Part shown: in pieces, positions 26,737 to 34,486 of the stretch
How the letters are laid out: each line of letters begins with the position of its first letter
How positions within the stretch are numbered: position 1 is the first letter of the stretch
Origin: Akkermansia muciniphila
Lineage (GTDB): Bacteria > Verrucomicrobiota > Verrucomicrobiia > Verrucomicrobiales > Akkermansiaceae
Direction of reading: 5' to 3'
DNA: 64,000 nucleotides
Assembly (NCBI GenBank): GCA_947624785.1
Contig: CANQLV010000002.1
Coordinates: 247,959 to 311,958, forward strand
Position numbers and translations under genes: made by a program
Notes under the pieces: generated by a model
Seen by the model: the letters and a program-made list of their open reading frames with translations, nothing else
The model's database searches: none
What the model was told of the DNA's origin: nothing

Positions 26737-27501
26737 ATGAAGCTGAACAAGAAGAGCCGGGCCAAGATTTTCGACCTCCACGTGGGGTTGACGTTTGACT
26801 GGCGGGAGACCGGCATTTTGCGCTGGCGCATTTTGCTGTGGATGCTTTTGTTCGGCGTTTGCGCATCCGTGGCTGCCGTGTTTGTCCATGTGGAGGTGCC
26901 GGGAGTCCGCCGCAGTGGGGGCCAGCCGGGCGCCGTGGTTTTGCTGCCTGCGGATAACCCGCGCCTGCACCAGTATGTGCTGCGCAATACTCCACTGCCC
27001 GTGAGAGGGCCCGTCTGGGCTGATCCGGTGACAGCCGGCCCGATCGGGGAAACGGGCGTGACTCTGTCTTCCCTGCGTTCCGCCGATACGCCTCTGGCCC
27101 CTCTTCCCCCCGTGTCCGTTCCCACCGTGGCCGACCAGGTATGGCGCATGTGGCAGCATCCGGATTTCCATATACGCGCCATGATGAATTCCTGCCTGGA
27201 TGTTTCCGGCACGTGCATTCCCTACCTGTCTTTTTGTTCTCCGGGGCTGGACGGCCGGATTGTTACAGCCGGTTCCCTGTCCGGTTTTTCCAGGAGCGAG
27301 GACCATACGGGGCTGAGAAGCGAGTTTTTTGTGGTAGTGGATGTCTGGGGCGTTCCCTCCCAGGTGCTGCTGCTGGAGTCTTCCGGCAGCAGTGGAGCGG
27401 ACGAGTCCGCCATGAGGTTTGCGCGGTCCCTGCGCTGGGTTCCGTCCCGGGAGCCGCGGAGCGGCACCATGTCCATTGAATGGAGGGAGGAAGAGCCGTG
27501 A
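26737..27501 (+). CDS. TonB-like energy transducer
   Basis: A 254-residue protein with a basic cytoplasmic start, one membrane helix at about 30-48 and a periplasmic part. The last 70 residues match the TonB C-terminal pattern: VVVDVWGVPSQVLLLESSGSSGADESAMRFAR, then a basic Trp-Val-Pro segment. There is no long Pro-Lys spacer, so the reach is shorter than in E. coli TonB. It probably links the ExbB/ExbD motor to outer-membrane receptors. The start is the first ATG giving a sensible helix position. Confidence 0.8.
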   Translation: MKLNKKSRAKIFDLHVGLTFDWRETGILRWRILLWMLLFGVCASVAAVFVHVEVPGVRRSGGQPGAVVLLPADNPRLHQYVLRNTPLPVRGPVWADPVTAGPIGETGVTLSSLRSADTPLAPLPPVSVPTVADQVWRMWQHPDFHIRAMMNSCLDVSGTCIPYLSFCSPGLDGRIVTAGSLSGFSRSEDHTGLRSEFFVVVDVWGVPSQVLLLESSGSSGADESAMRFARSLRWVPSREPRSGTMSIEWREEEP

Positions 27502-27719
27502 CCATGTCCCTCCACGATTTTTTGCTGCGCCTGTTTCTACTGGCTGCCGGCGGTTTTTGCGCCGTGGTGTTCATTTGCCTGGCAACGGGGTGGGTACGGT
27601 CTTTCCTGGACCAGCGGCGCAAGGCCAGGTGCCGGATATGCGGGTTCCGGTTTTATGTGGAGGACGGGAATTCCCATGCGGAGTGCCCGCATTGCGGCGC
27701 GGCCAACAGAAGGGGCTGA
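27498..27719 (+). CDS. Small membrane protein with C-terminal zinc ribbon
   Basis: A protein of about 73 residues. The GTG at 27498 overlaps the TonB-like stop (GTGA) and has GGAGG about 8 bases upstream; the ATG at 27504 is also possible. One membrane helix is followed by CRICG and CPHCG pairs 14 residues apart, a compact zinc ribbon facing the cytoplasm. It closes the exbB-exbD-tonB operon and may be a regulator or accessory of it. I know no named family. Confidence 0.7.
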   Translation: MTMSLHDFLLRLFLLAAGGFCAVVFICLATGWVRSFLDQRRKARCRICGFRFYVEDGNSHAECPHCGAANRRG

Positions 27720-27751
27720 AAAAAGCCCCGGGCGGAAGATCGCGCGGGGCA
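27720..27751 (-). terminator. Terminator for the convergent lipoprotein operon
   Basis: A 10-bp stem with one mismatch (27726-27735 with 27742-27751) is followed on the minus strand by six Ts. It lies between the convergent zinc-ribbon and lipoprotein genes. Confidence 0.7.
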
Positions 27752-27762
27752 GTGGGGCCGGA

Positions 27763-28206
27763 TTAATAAATCCGCAAGGATTCTTCATCAATGGGCAGCG
27801 AGTCCATGCCCAGGTCTTCCGCGCCGTGCGTTCCCATTTCCTCCCGAACATGGATGACGTCCACCCGGCTGCTCTTGCCTTCACCGGAACGGTAGCGGAT
27901 GCGCGGTTCCCTGATGACGACGGTGTTTCCGCCCATGGCCGCAGCCTCCCTGGTGAAGTAGTCGATCAGTTCCTTGTCTTCCATGGAGACATGGACAATG
28001 CGCCCTTCAGGACCGTTAAAGTGCCCTACGTTGGTATATTCCCCCATGGGGTATTCGTCAATGACCAGAACTTCGTTCTGAGGGATGGGCGCACGCGGAG
28101 GACCGGAAGTGACCGGCGTCCACGCATTGGATCCCGAGGGGGAGGAACAGGCTGCAATCAGGCTTGTAATGAGGCAGAAGGCCAGACTGAAAAAAGGCGC
28201 TTTCAT
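27763..28206 (-). CDS. Small lipoprotein, unknown function
   Basis: A 147-residue protein from the ATG at 28206. The signal ends in a lipobox (SLIAAC), giving a lipidated Cys at about residue 19. The mature part has two basic-acidic beta-rich stretches (EGRIVHVSMEDKELIDYF, GGNTVVIREPRIRY) and no recognised domain. It lies 13 bases after the small gene at 28220-28483 on the same strand. A longer frame to 28407 is not needed, since the lipobox fixes the start. Confidence 0.78.
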   Translation of the reverse strand: MKAPFFSLAFCLITSLIAACSSPSGSNAWTPVTSGPPRAPIPQNEVLVIDEYPMGEYTNVGHFNGPEGRIVHVSMEDKELIDYFTREAAAMGGNTVVIREPRIRYRSGEGKSSRVDVIHVREEMGTHGAEDLGMDSLPIDEESLRIY

Positions 28207-28219
28207 GGTTGTCCTGCCG

Positions 28220-28483
28220 TCAATAATCGGCAGGCGGCACAAAAATGCAACGGTAAACTTCGTTGCCGTCATGAAAGATTTGCACCATGACACGTTCCGG
28301 AGTTCTTTTAACGCAGTAGGAGTCGTGTTCCTCCGGAATGGGGGGCGCGTAACGGCGCGTGCCGCGGCGTGCAAAGACATGCTGGCGGAATACTCCCACG
28401 ACGGCATGATTGCTCATTTTGACAATGGTATAGTAGTCGCTGGTAGGGAGGGTGATGGAAGGTGGAACGTCTTTGGCACTCAC
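28220..28483 (-). CDS. Small protein, unknown function, GTG start at a strong promoter
   Basis: An 87-residue protein with no signal peptide or known domain. It ends in an Ile-Phe-Val-Pro-Pro stretch. The GTG at 28483 lies 7 bases from a perfect TATAAT, so the message would be leaderless; the ATG at residue 23 is an alternative start. It is the first gene of a two-gene unit with the lipoprotein. The function is unknown, and the strong promoter is the main support that it is real. Confidence 0.5.
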   Translation of the reverse strand: MSAKDVPPSITLPTSDYYTIVKMSNHAVVGVFRQHVFARRGTRRYAPPIPEEHDSYCVKRTPERVMVQIFHDGNEVYRCIFVPPADY

Positions 28484-28490
28484 GGGCAGG

Positions 28491-28520
28491 ATTATAGAGG
28501 GCGGCTGAAAACAATGTCGA
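28491..28520 (-). promoter_or_regulatory. Near-consensus promoter
   Basis: Minus strand TCGACA (28515-28520), 18-base spacer, TATAAT (28491-28496). It places the transcript start at about 28484, next to the GTG codon of the following gene. Confidence 0.7.
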
Positions 28521-28562
28521 ACCTGAAATGTGGCATGGGATCACGTCCGGAACGTTGGCGCG

Positions 28563-29195
28563 CTAGTCCGTCCGCCCCATCATTTCCCGTGTTTCCTGGA
28601 TAGTGCGGGCCTGGGCCTGGCGCGCGCTCATCATGGTGGGTTGTTCAAAGCTCTGCCGCTTGGCTTCAATGTCCCGGTTGACGGTGCGTCCGAGGTGTTT
28701 GTCCGCCTCCTTCCAGGAGCGGCCCTGGAGGTCGGATTGCTGCGTGGCGTATCGCTTGGAGGCATCCTGCCAGGACTGGGTGTTCACGCCCTTGGCCCGG
28801 GCAATGAAGTCCGGTGTTTCCATCTTTTCATCCGTGAAGGATTTGACGCCGTCCCATTTCCTGGTTTCAAACTGGGTAGCGGCTCCGTCAAATTTCTTTT
28901 TTTCAAAGGCAGTGGTTTCGAAGGCCTTTTTCTCAAATTGGGACGTGTCGCCGTTGTACCGTAGCCCTTCAAAGGAGCTCCGCTTCTGGGAGACCATCTT
29001 GGTGTTGCCTTCCTTGTCCGTTTGCTGGCCGAAGCCGCCGGCGAATTTCGCCTCCAGGGCGTCCATCAGCTCCGCGTCCGTTTTTGCCGAGTCCGGACTC
29101 TGTTTGGGTTGAAGGCTGGTGGTCACCGTACGTTCGGTGGCACAGGAGCAGAGTCCTGCGGCGGCGATCAGGAGAATGTGCTGTATCCGGAACAT
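28563..29195 (-). CDS. Lipoprotein with degenerate Phe-Glu-Lys repeats
   Basis: A 210-residue protein with a lipobox at the end of the signal (AAAGLCSC). The middle (about 75-115) repeats a short F-E/D-x-K/T-x-F pattern (FEKKAF, FETTAF, FEKKKF, then QFETRKW). This is highly charged and probably helical or disordered. The C-terminal part is Gln/Arg-rich. I recognise no family. The GTG two codons upstream (29201) is an alternative start. Confidence 0.75.
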   Translation of the reverse strand: MFRIQHILLIAAAGLCSCATERTVTTSLQPKQSPDSAKTDAELMDALEAKFAGGFGQQTDKEGNTKMVSQKRSSFEGLRYNGDTSQFEKKAFETTAFEKKKFDGAATQFETRKWDGVKSFTDEKMETPDFIARAKGVNTQSWQDASKRYATQQSDLQGRSWKEADKHLGRTVNRDIEAKRQSFEQPTMMSARQAQARTIQETREMMGRTD

Positions 29196-29239
29196 GCTCA
29201 CGGTTCCCTATATTCCCGATTGCCGCGCAAATTGCAAAC

Positions 29240-29273
29240 AAAAAGGCGCCTCCATTGCTGAATGGAGACGCCC
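29240..29273 (-). terminator. Terminator after the HU gene
   Basis: A 12-bp stem (29245-29256 with 29261-29272, one mismatch) with a 4-base loop is followed on the minus strand by five Ts and a T-rich tail. Confidence 0.85.
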
Positions 29274-29301
29274 GGTGTAATTTGTCTGGTTCCTGCGGGG
29301 A

Positions 29302-29607
29302 TTACTTGGAGGCGGTCAGCTTGGCGACCTGGTCCTTCAGTTCCTTGCCGACCTTGAATTTAACGACGGAGCGGGCAGGAATCGGCACGTCCTGGTCAGG
29401 ATTCTTGGGATTGCGGCCTACCTTGGGCTTCACTTCCTTCACCTGGAAGGTACCAAAGTTGCGAATCACCACACGGTCACCTTCCGCAAGTGTGCTGGAG
29501 ATAATGTCCACGGCACGCTGTACGATGTCGAACACTTCAATCTGGGTGAAGTTGGTTTCGGCGCTGATCTTGTTAACGAGGTCTCGTTTTGTTAATGTTT
29601 TAGCCAT
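29302..29607 (-). CDS. HU/IHF-family DNA-binding protein
   Basis: A 101-residue nucleoid protein. The N-terminal helices (TKRDLVNKISAETNFTQ) and the beta-arm region (VIRNFGTFQVKEVKPKVGRNPK) with the conserved Arg-Asn-Pro tip are typical. It bends DNA as a dimer. Sequence alone does not decide between HU and an IHF subunit; the RNPKNPDQDVPIP arm is compatible with either. It is flanked by its own promoter and terminator. Confidence 0.95.
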   Translation of the reverse strand: MAKTLTKRDLVNKISAETNFTQIEVFDIVQRAVDIISSTLAEGDRVVIRNFGTFQVKEVKPKVGRNPKNPDQDVPIPARSVVKFKVGKELKDQVAKLTASK

Positions 29608-29638
29608 ATGGAGTGCAGAATGATATGAATGTATGAGT

Positions 29639-29667
29639 TTTATAGTTCAGCGTGCGTGATTTGTCTC
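29639..29667 (-). promoter_or_regulatory. Promoter of the HU gene
   Basis: Minus strand GAGACA (29662-29667), 17-base spacer, TATAAA (29639-29644), giving a leader of roughly 25 bases. Confidence 0.5.
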
Positions 29668-29802
29668 CTAAAAAATCACACAATCCGTGGCATGCTCGAT
29701 TTTTGCGTCCTCAACCGCGTAATGCAGGGATTTTGCTTGACCGGAACGGTTTGAATGCTTCCATTATTCCCCGCCGGACGTTCCGGCGCCGGGAGGGAGC
29801 AT

Positions 29803-30711
29803 ATGCGCACCACGTTTACAACCATGCTGACTGACGCTCAGGCCGGAAGGCTTGAGTCCATTCTTGAGGGAAAGGGGTTTGAAAAAAGGGAGGTTCCCTA
29901 CGCGCGCTTTTCCTTTGCCGGGCCTTCCCTGCTGGTGACGGTTTATGAGAAGAAGAACAAGCTTCTTCTGCAGGGGAAGGGAACGGACGATTTTATAGAG
30001 TTTACGCTGGAGCCGCAGGTGACCGGCCTGCTGTCACTGCCGGAGGAAGCGGAAGAGGAGGATGGGAGGACGGGAGCCCATTTCGGCATTGACGAGAGCG
30101 GCAAGGGGGATTACTTCGGCCCTCTGGTGGTGGCCGGTGTTTATGCGGACGGGCGCACAGGCGCTGCACTGCGCAAGCTGGGCGTCTGTGACAGCAAGCT
30201 GGTGGGGTCTTCCGCCAGAATCCGTTCTCTGGCGGAAGGGATACGCAGGGTGCCCGGTATCCGGTTCCATTTGGTGAGCATCGGGCCGGAGAGGTACAAC
30301 CAGCTTTATCCAGAGTTTAAGAATTTGAACCGTTTTCTGGCCTGGGGGCATGCTACGGTGATTGAGGGCCTGGCGGCCAAGGTGCCGGGCTGCCCCATGG
30401 CGCTGAGCGACCAATTTGCCAATCCGTTTGTTCTGAAAAGGGCGCTGGCGGCCAAAAAGCTGTCCATCCGGCTGGAACAGCGTGTCCGGGCGGAGAGTGA
30501 CGTGGCGGTAGCCGCGGCATCCATTCTGGCGCGTGAACGTTTTGTGAACTGGATGGATGCAGCGGGAGAGGCCGCCGGCATGAAGCTGCCGCTGGGGGCT
30601 TCCGGCCAGGTGGTAAAAGCCGCCCGCCAGTTGGTAGCCCTGCATGGGGAGGAGATGCTTCCAAAGGTGGCCAAGATGCATTTTAAGACCACGCAGAACG
30701 TGTTGAAGTGA
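29803..30711 (+). CDS. rnhC: Ribonuclease HIII
   Basis: A 302-residue enzyme that cleaves RNA in RNA-DNA hybrids. A TBP-like N-terminal domain (about 1-85) precedes the catalytic domain, which opens with GIDESGKGDYFGPLVVAG. The acidic D-E pair and the GK in this motif mark type HIII rather than HII. The later Asp motifs (KLGVCDSK, RAESDVAVAAASI) are intact. I use the ATG at 29803, just after a GGGAGG site; a start at 29755 would add unrelated residues. Confidence 0.93.
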   Translation: MRTTFTTMLTDAQAGRLESILEGKGFEKREVPYARFSFAGPSLLVTVYEKKNKLLLQGKGTDDFIEFTLEPQVTGLLSLPEEAEEEDGRTGAHFGIDESGKGDYFGPLVVAGVYADGRTGAALRKLGVCDSKLVGSSARIRSLAEGIRRVPGIRFHLVSIGPERYNQLYPEFKNLNRFLAWGHATVIEGLAAKVPGCPMALSDQFANPFVLKRALAAKKLSIRLEQRVRAESDVAVAAASILARERFVNWMDAAGEAAGMKLPLGASGQVVKAARQLVALHGEEMLPKVAKMHFKTTQNVLK

Positions 30712-30715
30712 AGAG

Positions 30716-31234
30716 TCAGGCCGGCGTGGCGCAGGGCGGCGCTTCCCTTTTCCATTTCCCGTCTCCCACGGAGAGGACGGTGATTCTTACCCTGTCCAGC
30801 CCGTGGTGTTTCATGTCCAGCCGTTCGGCGGCTTTTTCACTCAGGTCAATGATGCGGTTTTTGATGAAGGGGCCCCGGTCGTTAACGCGCACTTTCACGG
30901 TCTTCCCCGTGCGGAGGGACTGGACGAGCACCTCGCACGGGAGGGGCAGCGTGGGATGCGCCGCATGCAGATGCCAGGGGCGCACGTTTTCCCCGATGGC
31001 CGTTTCCCCGCTGACGAGCCCCCATAGCGCGCATTCATTGTAATGGGAGGCGATGCCCGTTTGTTCATAGGATAGCGCCTGTTCCACGCTCATGGGGTGG
31101 TAACGGTGGCCCCGGATGGTGTAGGGGCGGGTCATGTAGCCCCGGTAGTCCCGGCTTTTGGGTGAGGAGGAGCAGGAGGCCAGCCATAACAGCCCGGCCA
31201 GCATGGCCGCTCCCCTGATGATGCCCGTCTGCAT
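30716..31234 (-). CDS. rlpA: RlpA-like lipoprotein (double-psi beta-barrel)
   Basis: A 172-residue protein with a lipobox (LLWLASC). The RlpA core follows: GIASHYN, GETAIGE, then VKVRVNDRGPFIKNRIIDLSEKAAERL, the characteristic RlpA signature. There is no C-terminal SPOR domain. It should be an outer-membrane-attached septal lytic transglycosylase or a related peptidoglycan protein. TATATA lies four bases before the ATG on the minus strand, again suggesting a very short leader. It is convergent with rnhC, 4 bases apart. Confidence 0.9.
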   Translation of the reverse strand: MQTGIIRGAAMLAGLLWLASCSSSPKSRDYRGYMTRPYTIRGHRYHPMSVEQALSYEQTGIASHYNECALWGLVSGETAIGENVRPWHLHAAHPTLPLPCEVLVQSLRTGKTVKVRVNDRGPFIKNRIIDLSEKAAERLDMKHHGLDRVRITVLSVGDGKWKREAPPCATPA

Positions 31235-31467
31235 GCCTTATATATGGCCGGGAAAATGGGGTAATGCAAGACGCCGATGCGTTTTCCCGCTCCGGGGAGG
31301 ACGGGCCGCCGGGAATGCGTGCGTGCCTGCGGCAGCCGGACCACTGAGGTAGGGGGAGGAACGGAATGGCCTTTGCCGATCTTGTTTTAATTTTGGTTGA
31401 CTTGACAGGGCCGCTTGCGTAGCGTTGGTGCGATTCTGGGAACTTACTACAAATAATAGATAACATA

Positions 31468-32190
31468 ATGAGCAGACAGGCATTTTATCCGCATCTCTCA
31501 GTGGATTGTGTGTTGATCGGGTTCGATGAGGAAGGGCTGAAGGTTCTTCTGGTTGAAAAGACACATGTCGCACCTGGCCATACCGGCGCTATTTCCAAGC
31601 TGCCCGGTGATTTGATTTATGAGGAGGAAGAGCTTGACGCCGCCGCACGCCGTATCCTGTTTGACATGACCGGCATGTCTTCCCCTCATTTGGAGCAGTT
31701 CCATACCTTCGGCGCGCCGTCGCGCATCAAGAATCCGGCGGACAGGGAGTGGGTGGAGGCTATCTCCGGCCAGAAGATAGGCCGCCTGGTGACAGTGGCT
31801 TACATGGCCATGCTGAGGATTTCCACCAAGCTGCGCAAGCTGATGGAGAGCCACAAGACCCGCTGGGTGCCCGTGGACGGCCTGCCGGAGCTGGCGTTTG
31901 ACCACCGGGACATTATTGATCTGGCTCTGGAGAGGATTCGTTCTTCCGTGAAGAAGGAGCCCGCGCTGATTTACGACATGCTGCCCGCCAAGTTTACAGC
32001 GCTTCAGCTCCGGCGGCTGAATGAGGAGATTCACGGCAAGCCCATGGACGTGCGCAATTTCCACAAGAAGATCGCCTCCCGGCCCTACATTGTGCCGCTG
32101 GATGAGAAGGAGGAGGGTGTGGCCCACCGCGCCGCGCGCTATTACCGTTTTGACCGCAAGATTTACAACCGCCTTTATTACCGGAGCTGA
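31468..32190 (+). CDS. Nudix-domain NrtR-like transcription regulator
   Basis: A 240-residue protein. A Nudix fold (about 8-140) starts VDCVLIGFDEEGLKVLLVEK. The Nudix box at about 48-70 lacks the REUxEE catalytic glutamates (it reads AARRILFDMTG). A winged-helix domain follows from about 160 (FTALQLRRLNEEIHGKPMDVRNFHKKI), the layout of NrtR regulators. It is therefore probably an ADP-ribose- or NAD-metabolite-sensing repressor rather than an enzyme. No NAD genes are adjacent. Confidence 0.85.
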   Translation: MSRQAFYPHLSVDCVLIGFDEEGLKVLLVEKTHVAPGHTGAISKLPGDLIYEEEELDAAARRILFDMTGMSSPHLEQFHTFGAPSRIKNPADREWVEAISGQKIGRLVTVAYMAMLRISTKLRKLMESHKTRWVPVDGLPELAFDHRDIIDLALERIRSSVKKEPALIYDMLPAKFTALQLRRLNEEIHGKPMDVRNFHKKIASRPYIVPLDEKEEGVAHRAARYYRFDRKIYNRLYYRS

Positions 32191-32318
32191 TGCCGCACGG
32201 CTGTCCGGGTGCGGCTGTTCCGCTTTTCCTGGCCTCTTCCCGCCATGTTTGCGGGGAGGGGCTCTTCTCATTTGACAGAGTCCGTTTTGTAACGCATCTT
32301 ATCCGCACGTTGATTTCC

Positions 32319-32915
32319 ATGACAAATCCGGCCTTCATCCCAGACGATTTTTTCAAGGTGCTGGCGCCATCCGATATTTTTGGCGCGGACGGCCCGTTTG
32401 AAGTGGATTTGGGCTGTGGGGACGGAGGGTTCCTGCTCCAGATGGCGGCCCATTATCCGGAGCGCCGTTTTCTGGGCATTGAGCGGCTGCTGGGCCGCGT
32501 GCGGGGCGTTTGCTCCCGTGCCGCCGTCCGCGGCCTGGAAAACGTGAAGGTGCTCCGGGTGGAGAGCCGTTATTTCCTGGAATGGATGGTGCAGCCCGGC
32601 TGCATTTCCCGGCTGCACTATTTGTGCCCGGACCCCTGGCCCAAGGAGAGGCACCACAAGAACCGTCTGGTGCAGGATGATTTTCTGCCCGTGCTGCACC
32701 GTTCCCTGGCCGGCGGCGGGGAGTTCCTGTTCAAAACGGATCATGAGGATTATTTCCGGTGGGTTCTGGACCATGTGGCGCGCAGCGGCCTGTTCAGCCG
32801 GACCGGTTGGGAGGATGATGAGTTTTTTTATCCCCGCACGGATTTCCAGCTTCAATGGGAGTCCATGGGAAAACCGATCTACCGCGCCCGCTTCATTAAA
32901 TTGCAGAAAGCCTGA
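32319..32915 (+). CDS. trmB: tRNA (guanine-N7)-methyltransferase
   Basis: A 198-residue SAM-dependent enzyme that makes m7G46 in the tRNA variable loop. It shows the SAM-binding motif VDLGCGDGGFLLQMA, the ERLLGRV segment, and the family motif CPDPWPKERHHKNRLVQDDF. It is slightly short at the N-terminus compared with E. coli TrmB. I use the ATG at 32319; the frame stays open up to the preceding stop. tgt follows after 5 bases. Confidence 0.94.
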   Translation: MTNPAFIPDDFFKVLAPSDIFGADGPFEVDLGCGDGGFLLQMAAHYPERRFLGIERLLGRVRGVCSRAAVRGLENVKVLRVESRYFLEWMVQPGCISRLHYLCPDPWPKERHHKNRLVQDDFLPVLHRSLAGGGEFLFKTDHEDYFRWVLDHVARSGLFSRTGWEDDEFFYPRTDFQLQWESMGKPIYRARFIKLQKA

Positions 32916-32920
32916 TTCCG

Positions 32921-34054
32921 ATGCCTTTTACACTTTACCAGAAAGATTCCTCCACGGCTGCGCGCCTGGGCGCGCTTGATTTGCCGCACGGCCGGGTCCC
33001 CACCCCCATTTTCATGCCGGTGGGAACGCAGGGCTCCGTGAAGACCATGCATCCGCAGGATCTGGAGGCGCTGGGTGCCCGGATCATTCTGGGGAATACC
33101 TACCATTTGTCCCTGCGCCCCGGTTCCGCGCTGATCCGGGAAATGGGCGGACTGCACCGGTTTTCCTCCTGGAACCGCCCCATTCTGACGGATTCCGGCG
33201 GCTTCCAGGTCTGGTCCCTTGCCAAACTCCGCAAGATTACGGAGGAAGGGGTGCGCTTCCAGAATCATCTGGACGGCGCGTACATGATGCTGAGTCCGGA
33301 GCGTTCCATGGAGATCCAGGCGGACCTGGGCAGTGACATTGCCATGCTGTTTGACGAGTGCCCCCCCTATCCCTGCGACAGGAAGTACGCGGAAGCCTCC
33401 CTGGGCTATACGCTCCGGTGGGCGCGCCGCTGCAAGGACTGGGTGCGGGAGCACCAGCCCCGTTCAGGGGAAGGGCGCCAGCATCATTTCGGCATTGTAC
33501 AGGGGTCTGTATATGCGGATTTGAGGAAAAGGTGCGCGGAGGAACTGGGTGCCATGGATTTTGACGGTTATGCCATCGGGGGCGTTTCCGTGGGAGAGCC
33601 GGAGGAGGAGATGCTCCGGGCCATCGACCATTCCGCGCCCTGGCTGCCGGAGGACAAGCCGCGGTACGCCATGGGGCTGGGTACGCCTCCCCAGCTATTG
33701 GAGATGATCGCCCGCGGCGTGGACATGTTTGACTGCGTGATGCCTACTCGCCTGGCGCGCCACGGCGTGGCCCTGACTCCGGACGGCCCCATGCATATCA
33801 AGAACCAGCGCTGGGCGGCGGATTCCCGCCCGATCGATCCGGAAGGGCATCCGCATGTCACACAATTCTCCCGCGCTTATGTGCGCCACCTGTTCAAAGC
33901 CGGTGAAATACTCGCTTTAAGATTGCTTTCTTTCCAGAATCTGGAATTCTATCTCCGGCTAATGGTTCAGGCGCGTGAGGCCATAGCCGCCGGCACGTTC
34001 GGCTCCTTCAAGGATTCATTCATCGCGCGGTACAAAGCAAACGACATTTTATGA
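32921..34054 (+). CDS. tgt: tRNA-guanine transglycosylase lacking the zinc site
   Basis: A 377-residue enzyme that exchanges G34 for a queuosine precursor in GUN tRNAs. The catalytic core is intact: DSGGFQ (Asp91), FGIVQGSVYADLR, DGYAIGGVSVGEP and the nucleophile Asp271 in DMFDCVMPTR. The C-terminal zinc site is not. Where bacterial TGTs have CxCxxC after PE, this one reads PEGHPHVTQFSRAY, and the later His ligand (IHNL) is Gln (FQNL). The frame is otherwise complete. It overlaps yajC by four bases, the usual tgt-yajC pairing. Confidence 0.93.
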   Translation: MPFTLYQKDSSTAARLGALDLPHGRVPTPIFMPVGTQGSVKTMHPQDLEALGARIILGNTYHLSLRPGSALIREMGGLHRFSSWNRPILTDSGGFQVWSLAKLRKITEEGVRFQNHLDGAYMMLSPERSMEIQADLGSDIAMLFDECPPYPCDRKYAEASLGYTLRWARRCKDWVREHQPRSGEGRQHHFGIVQGSVYADLRKRCAEELGAMDFDGYAIGGVSVGEPEEEMLRAIDHSAPWLPEDKPRYAMGLGTPPQLLEMIARGVDMFDCVMPTRLARHGVALTPDGPMHIKNQRWAADSRPIDPEGHPHVTQFSRAYVRHLFKAGEILALRLLSFQNLEFYLRLMVQAREAIAAGTFGSFKDSFIARYKANDIL

Positions 34055-34383
34055 ATATCTTCATGTTAGCACAGGCTCAGGATGCGGCGGCCGCCGCCGG
34101 ACAGGAACCCTCCAATATGTTCCAGCAGATTCTCAGCAGCCCCATGTTCATGTTTGTGATCATCATCGTCCTGTTCTGGGTGATGCTGATCCGCCCCCAG
34201 AGAAAGGCCCAGAAGGAACAGCAGGCGCGCATCGCGGCCCTGCAGCGCGGGGACAAGGTGGTCACGAACGCCGGGCTGCACGGATTTGTGGAAAAAGTGA
34301 ATGACCGCACCGTCTCCCTCAAGATTGCGGAAGGCGTGGTGGTTGAACTGGAAAAGAACGCCATCGTTCAAGTGGAGAAGTAA
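34051..34383 (+). CDS. yajC: YajC, Sec translocon accessory subunit
   Basis: A 110-residue protein with one membrane helix at about 31-49 (FMFVIIIVLFWVMLIRPQRK), followed by the conserved RPQRKAQKEQ and the small domain GDKVVTNAGLHGFVEKV. It works with SecDF-YidC in protein export. The ATG overlaps the tgt stop (ATGA). secD, often next, does not follow. Confidence 0.95.
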   Translation: MNIFMLAQAQDAAAAAGQEPSNMFQQILSSPMFMFVIIIVLFWVMLIRPQRKAQKEQQARIAALQRGDKVVTNAGLHGFVEKVNDRTVSLKIAEGVVVELEKNAIVQVEK

Positions 34384-34410
34384 GGGTTTCCGCCTTCCGT
34401 ACGTTTTCAG

Positions 34411-34455
34411 CATCCGCCCGTGTCGCCTGACGGCAGGGGCGGATGTTTATTTTTG
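34411..34455 (+). terminator. Terminator after yajC
   Basis: A 9-bp stem (34411-34419 with 34437-34445), probably extended inside, is followed by a T-rich tract. It ends the trmB-tgt-yajC unit. Confidence 0.85.
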
Positions 34456-34486
34456 AAACCGTTTTTTCCCGGCGGGGTTAATAAGA

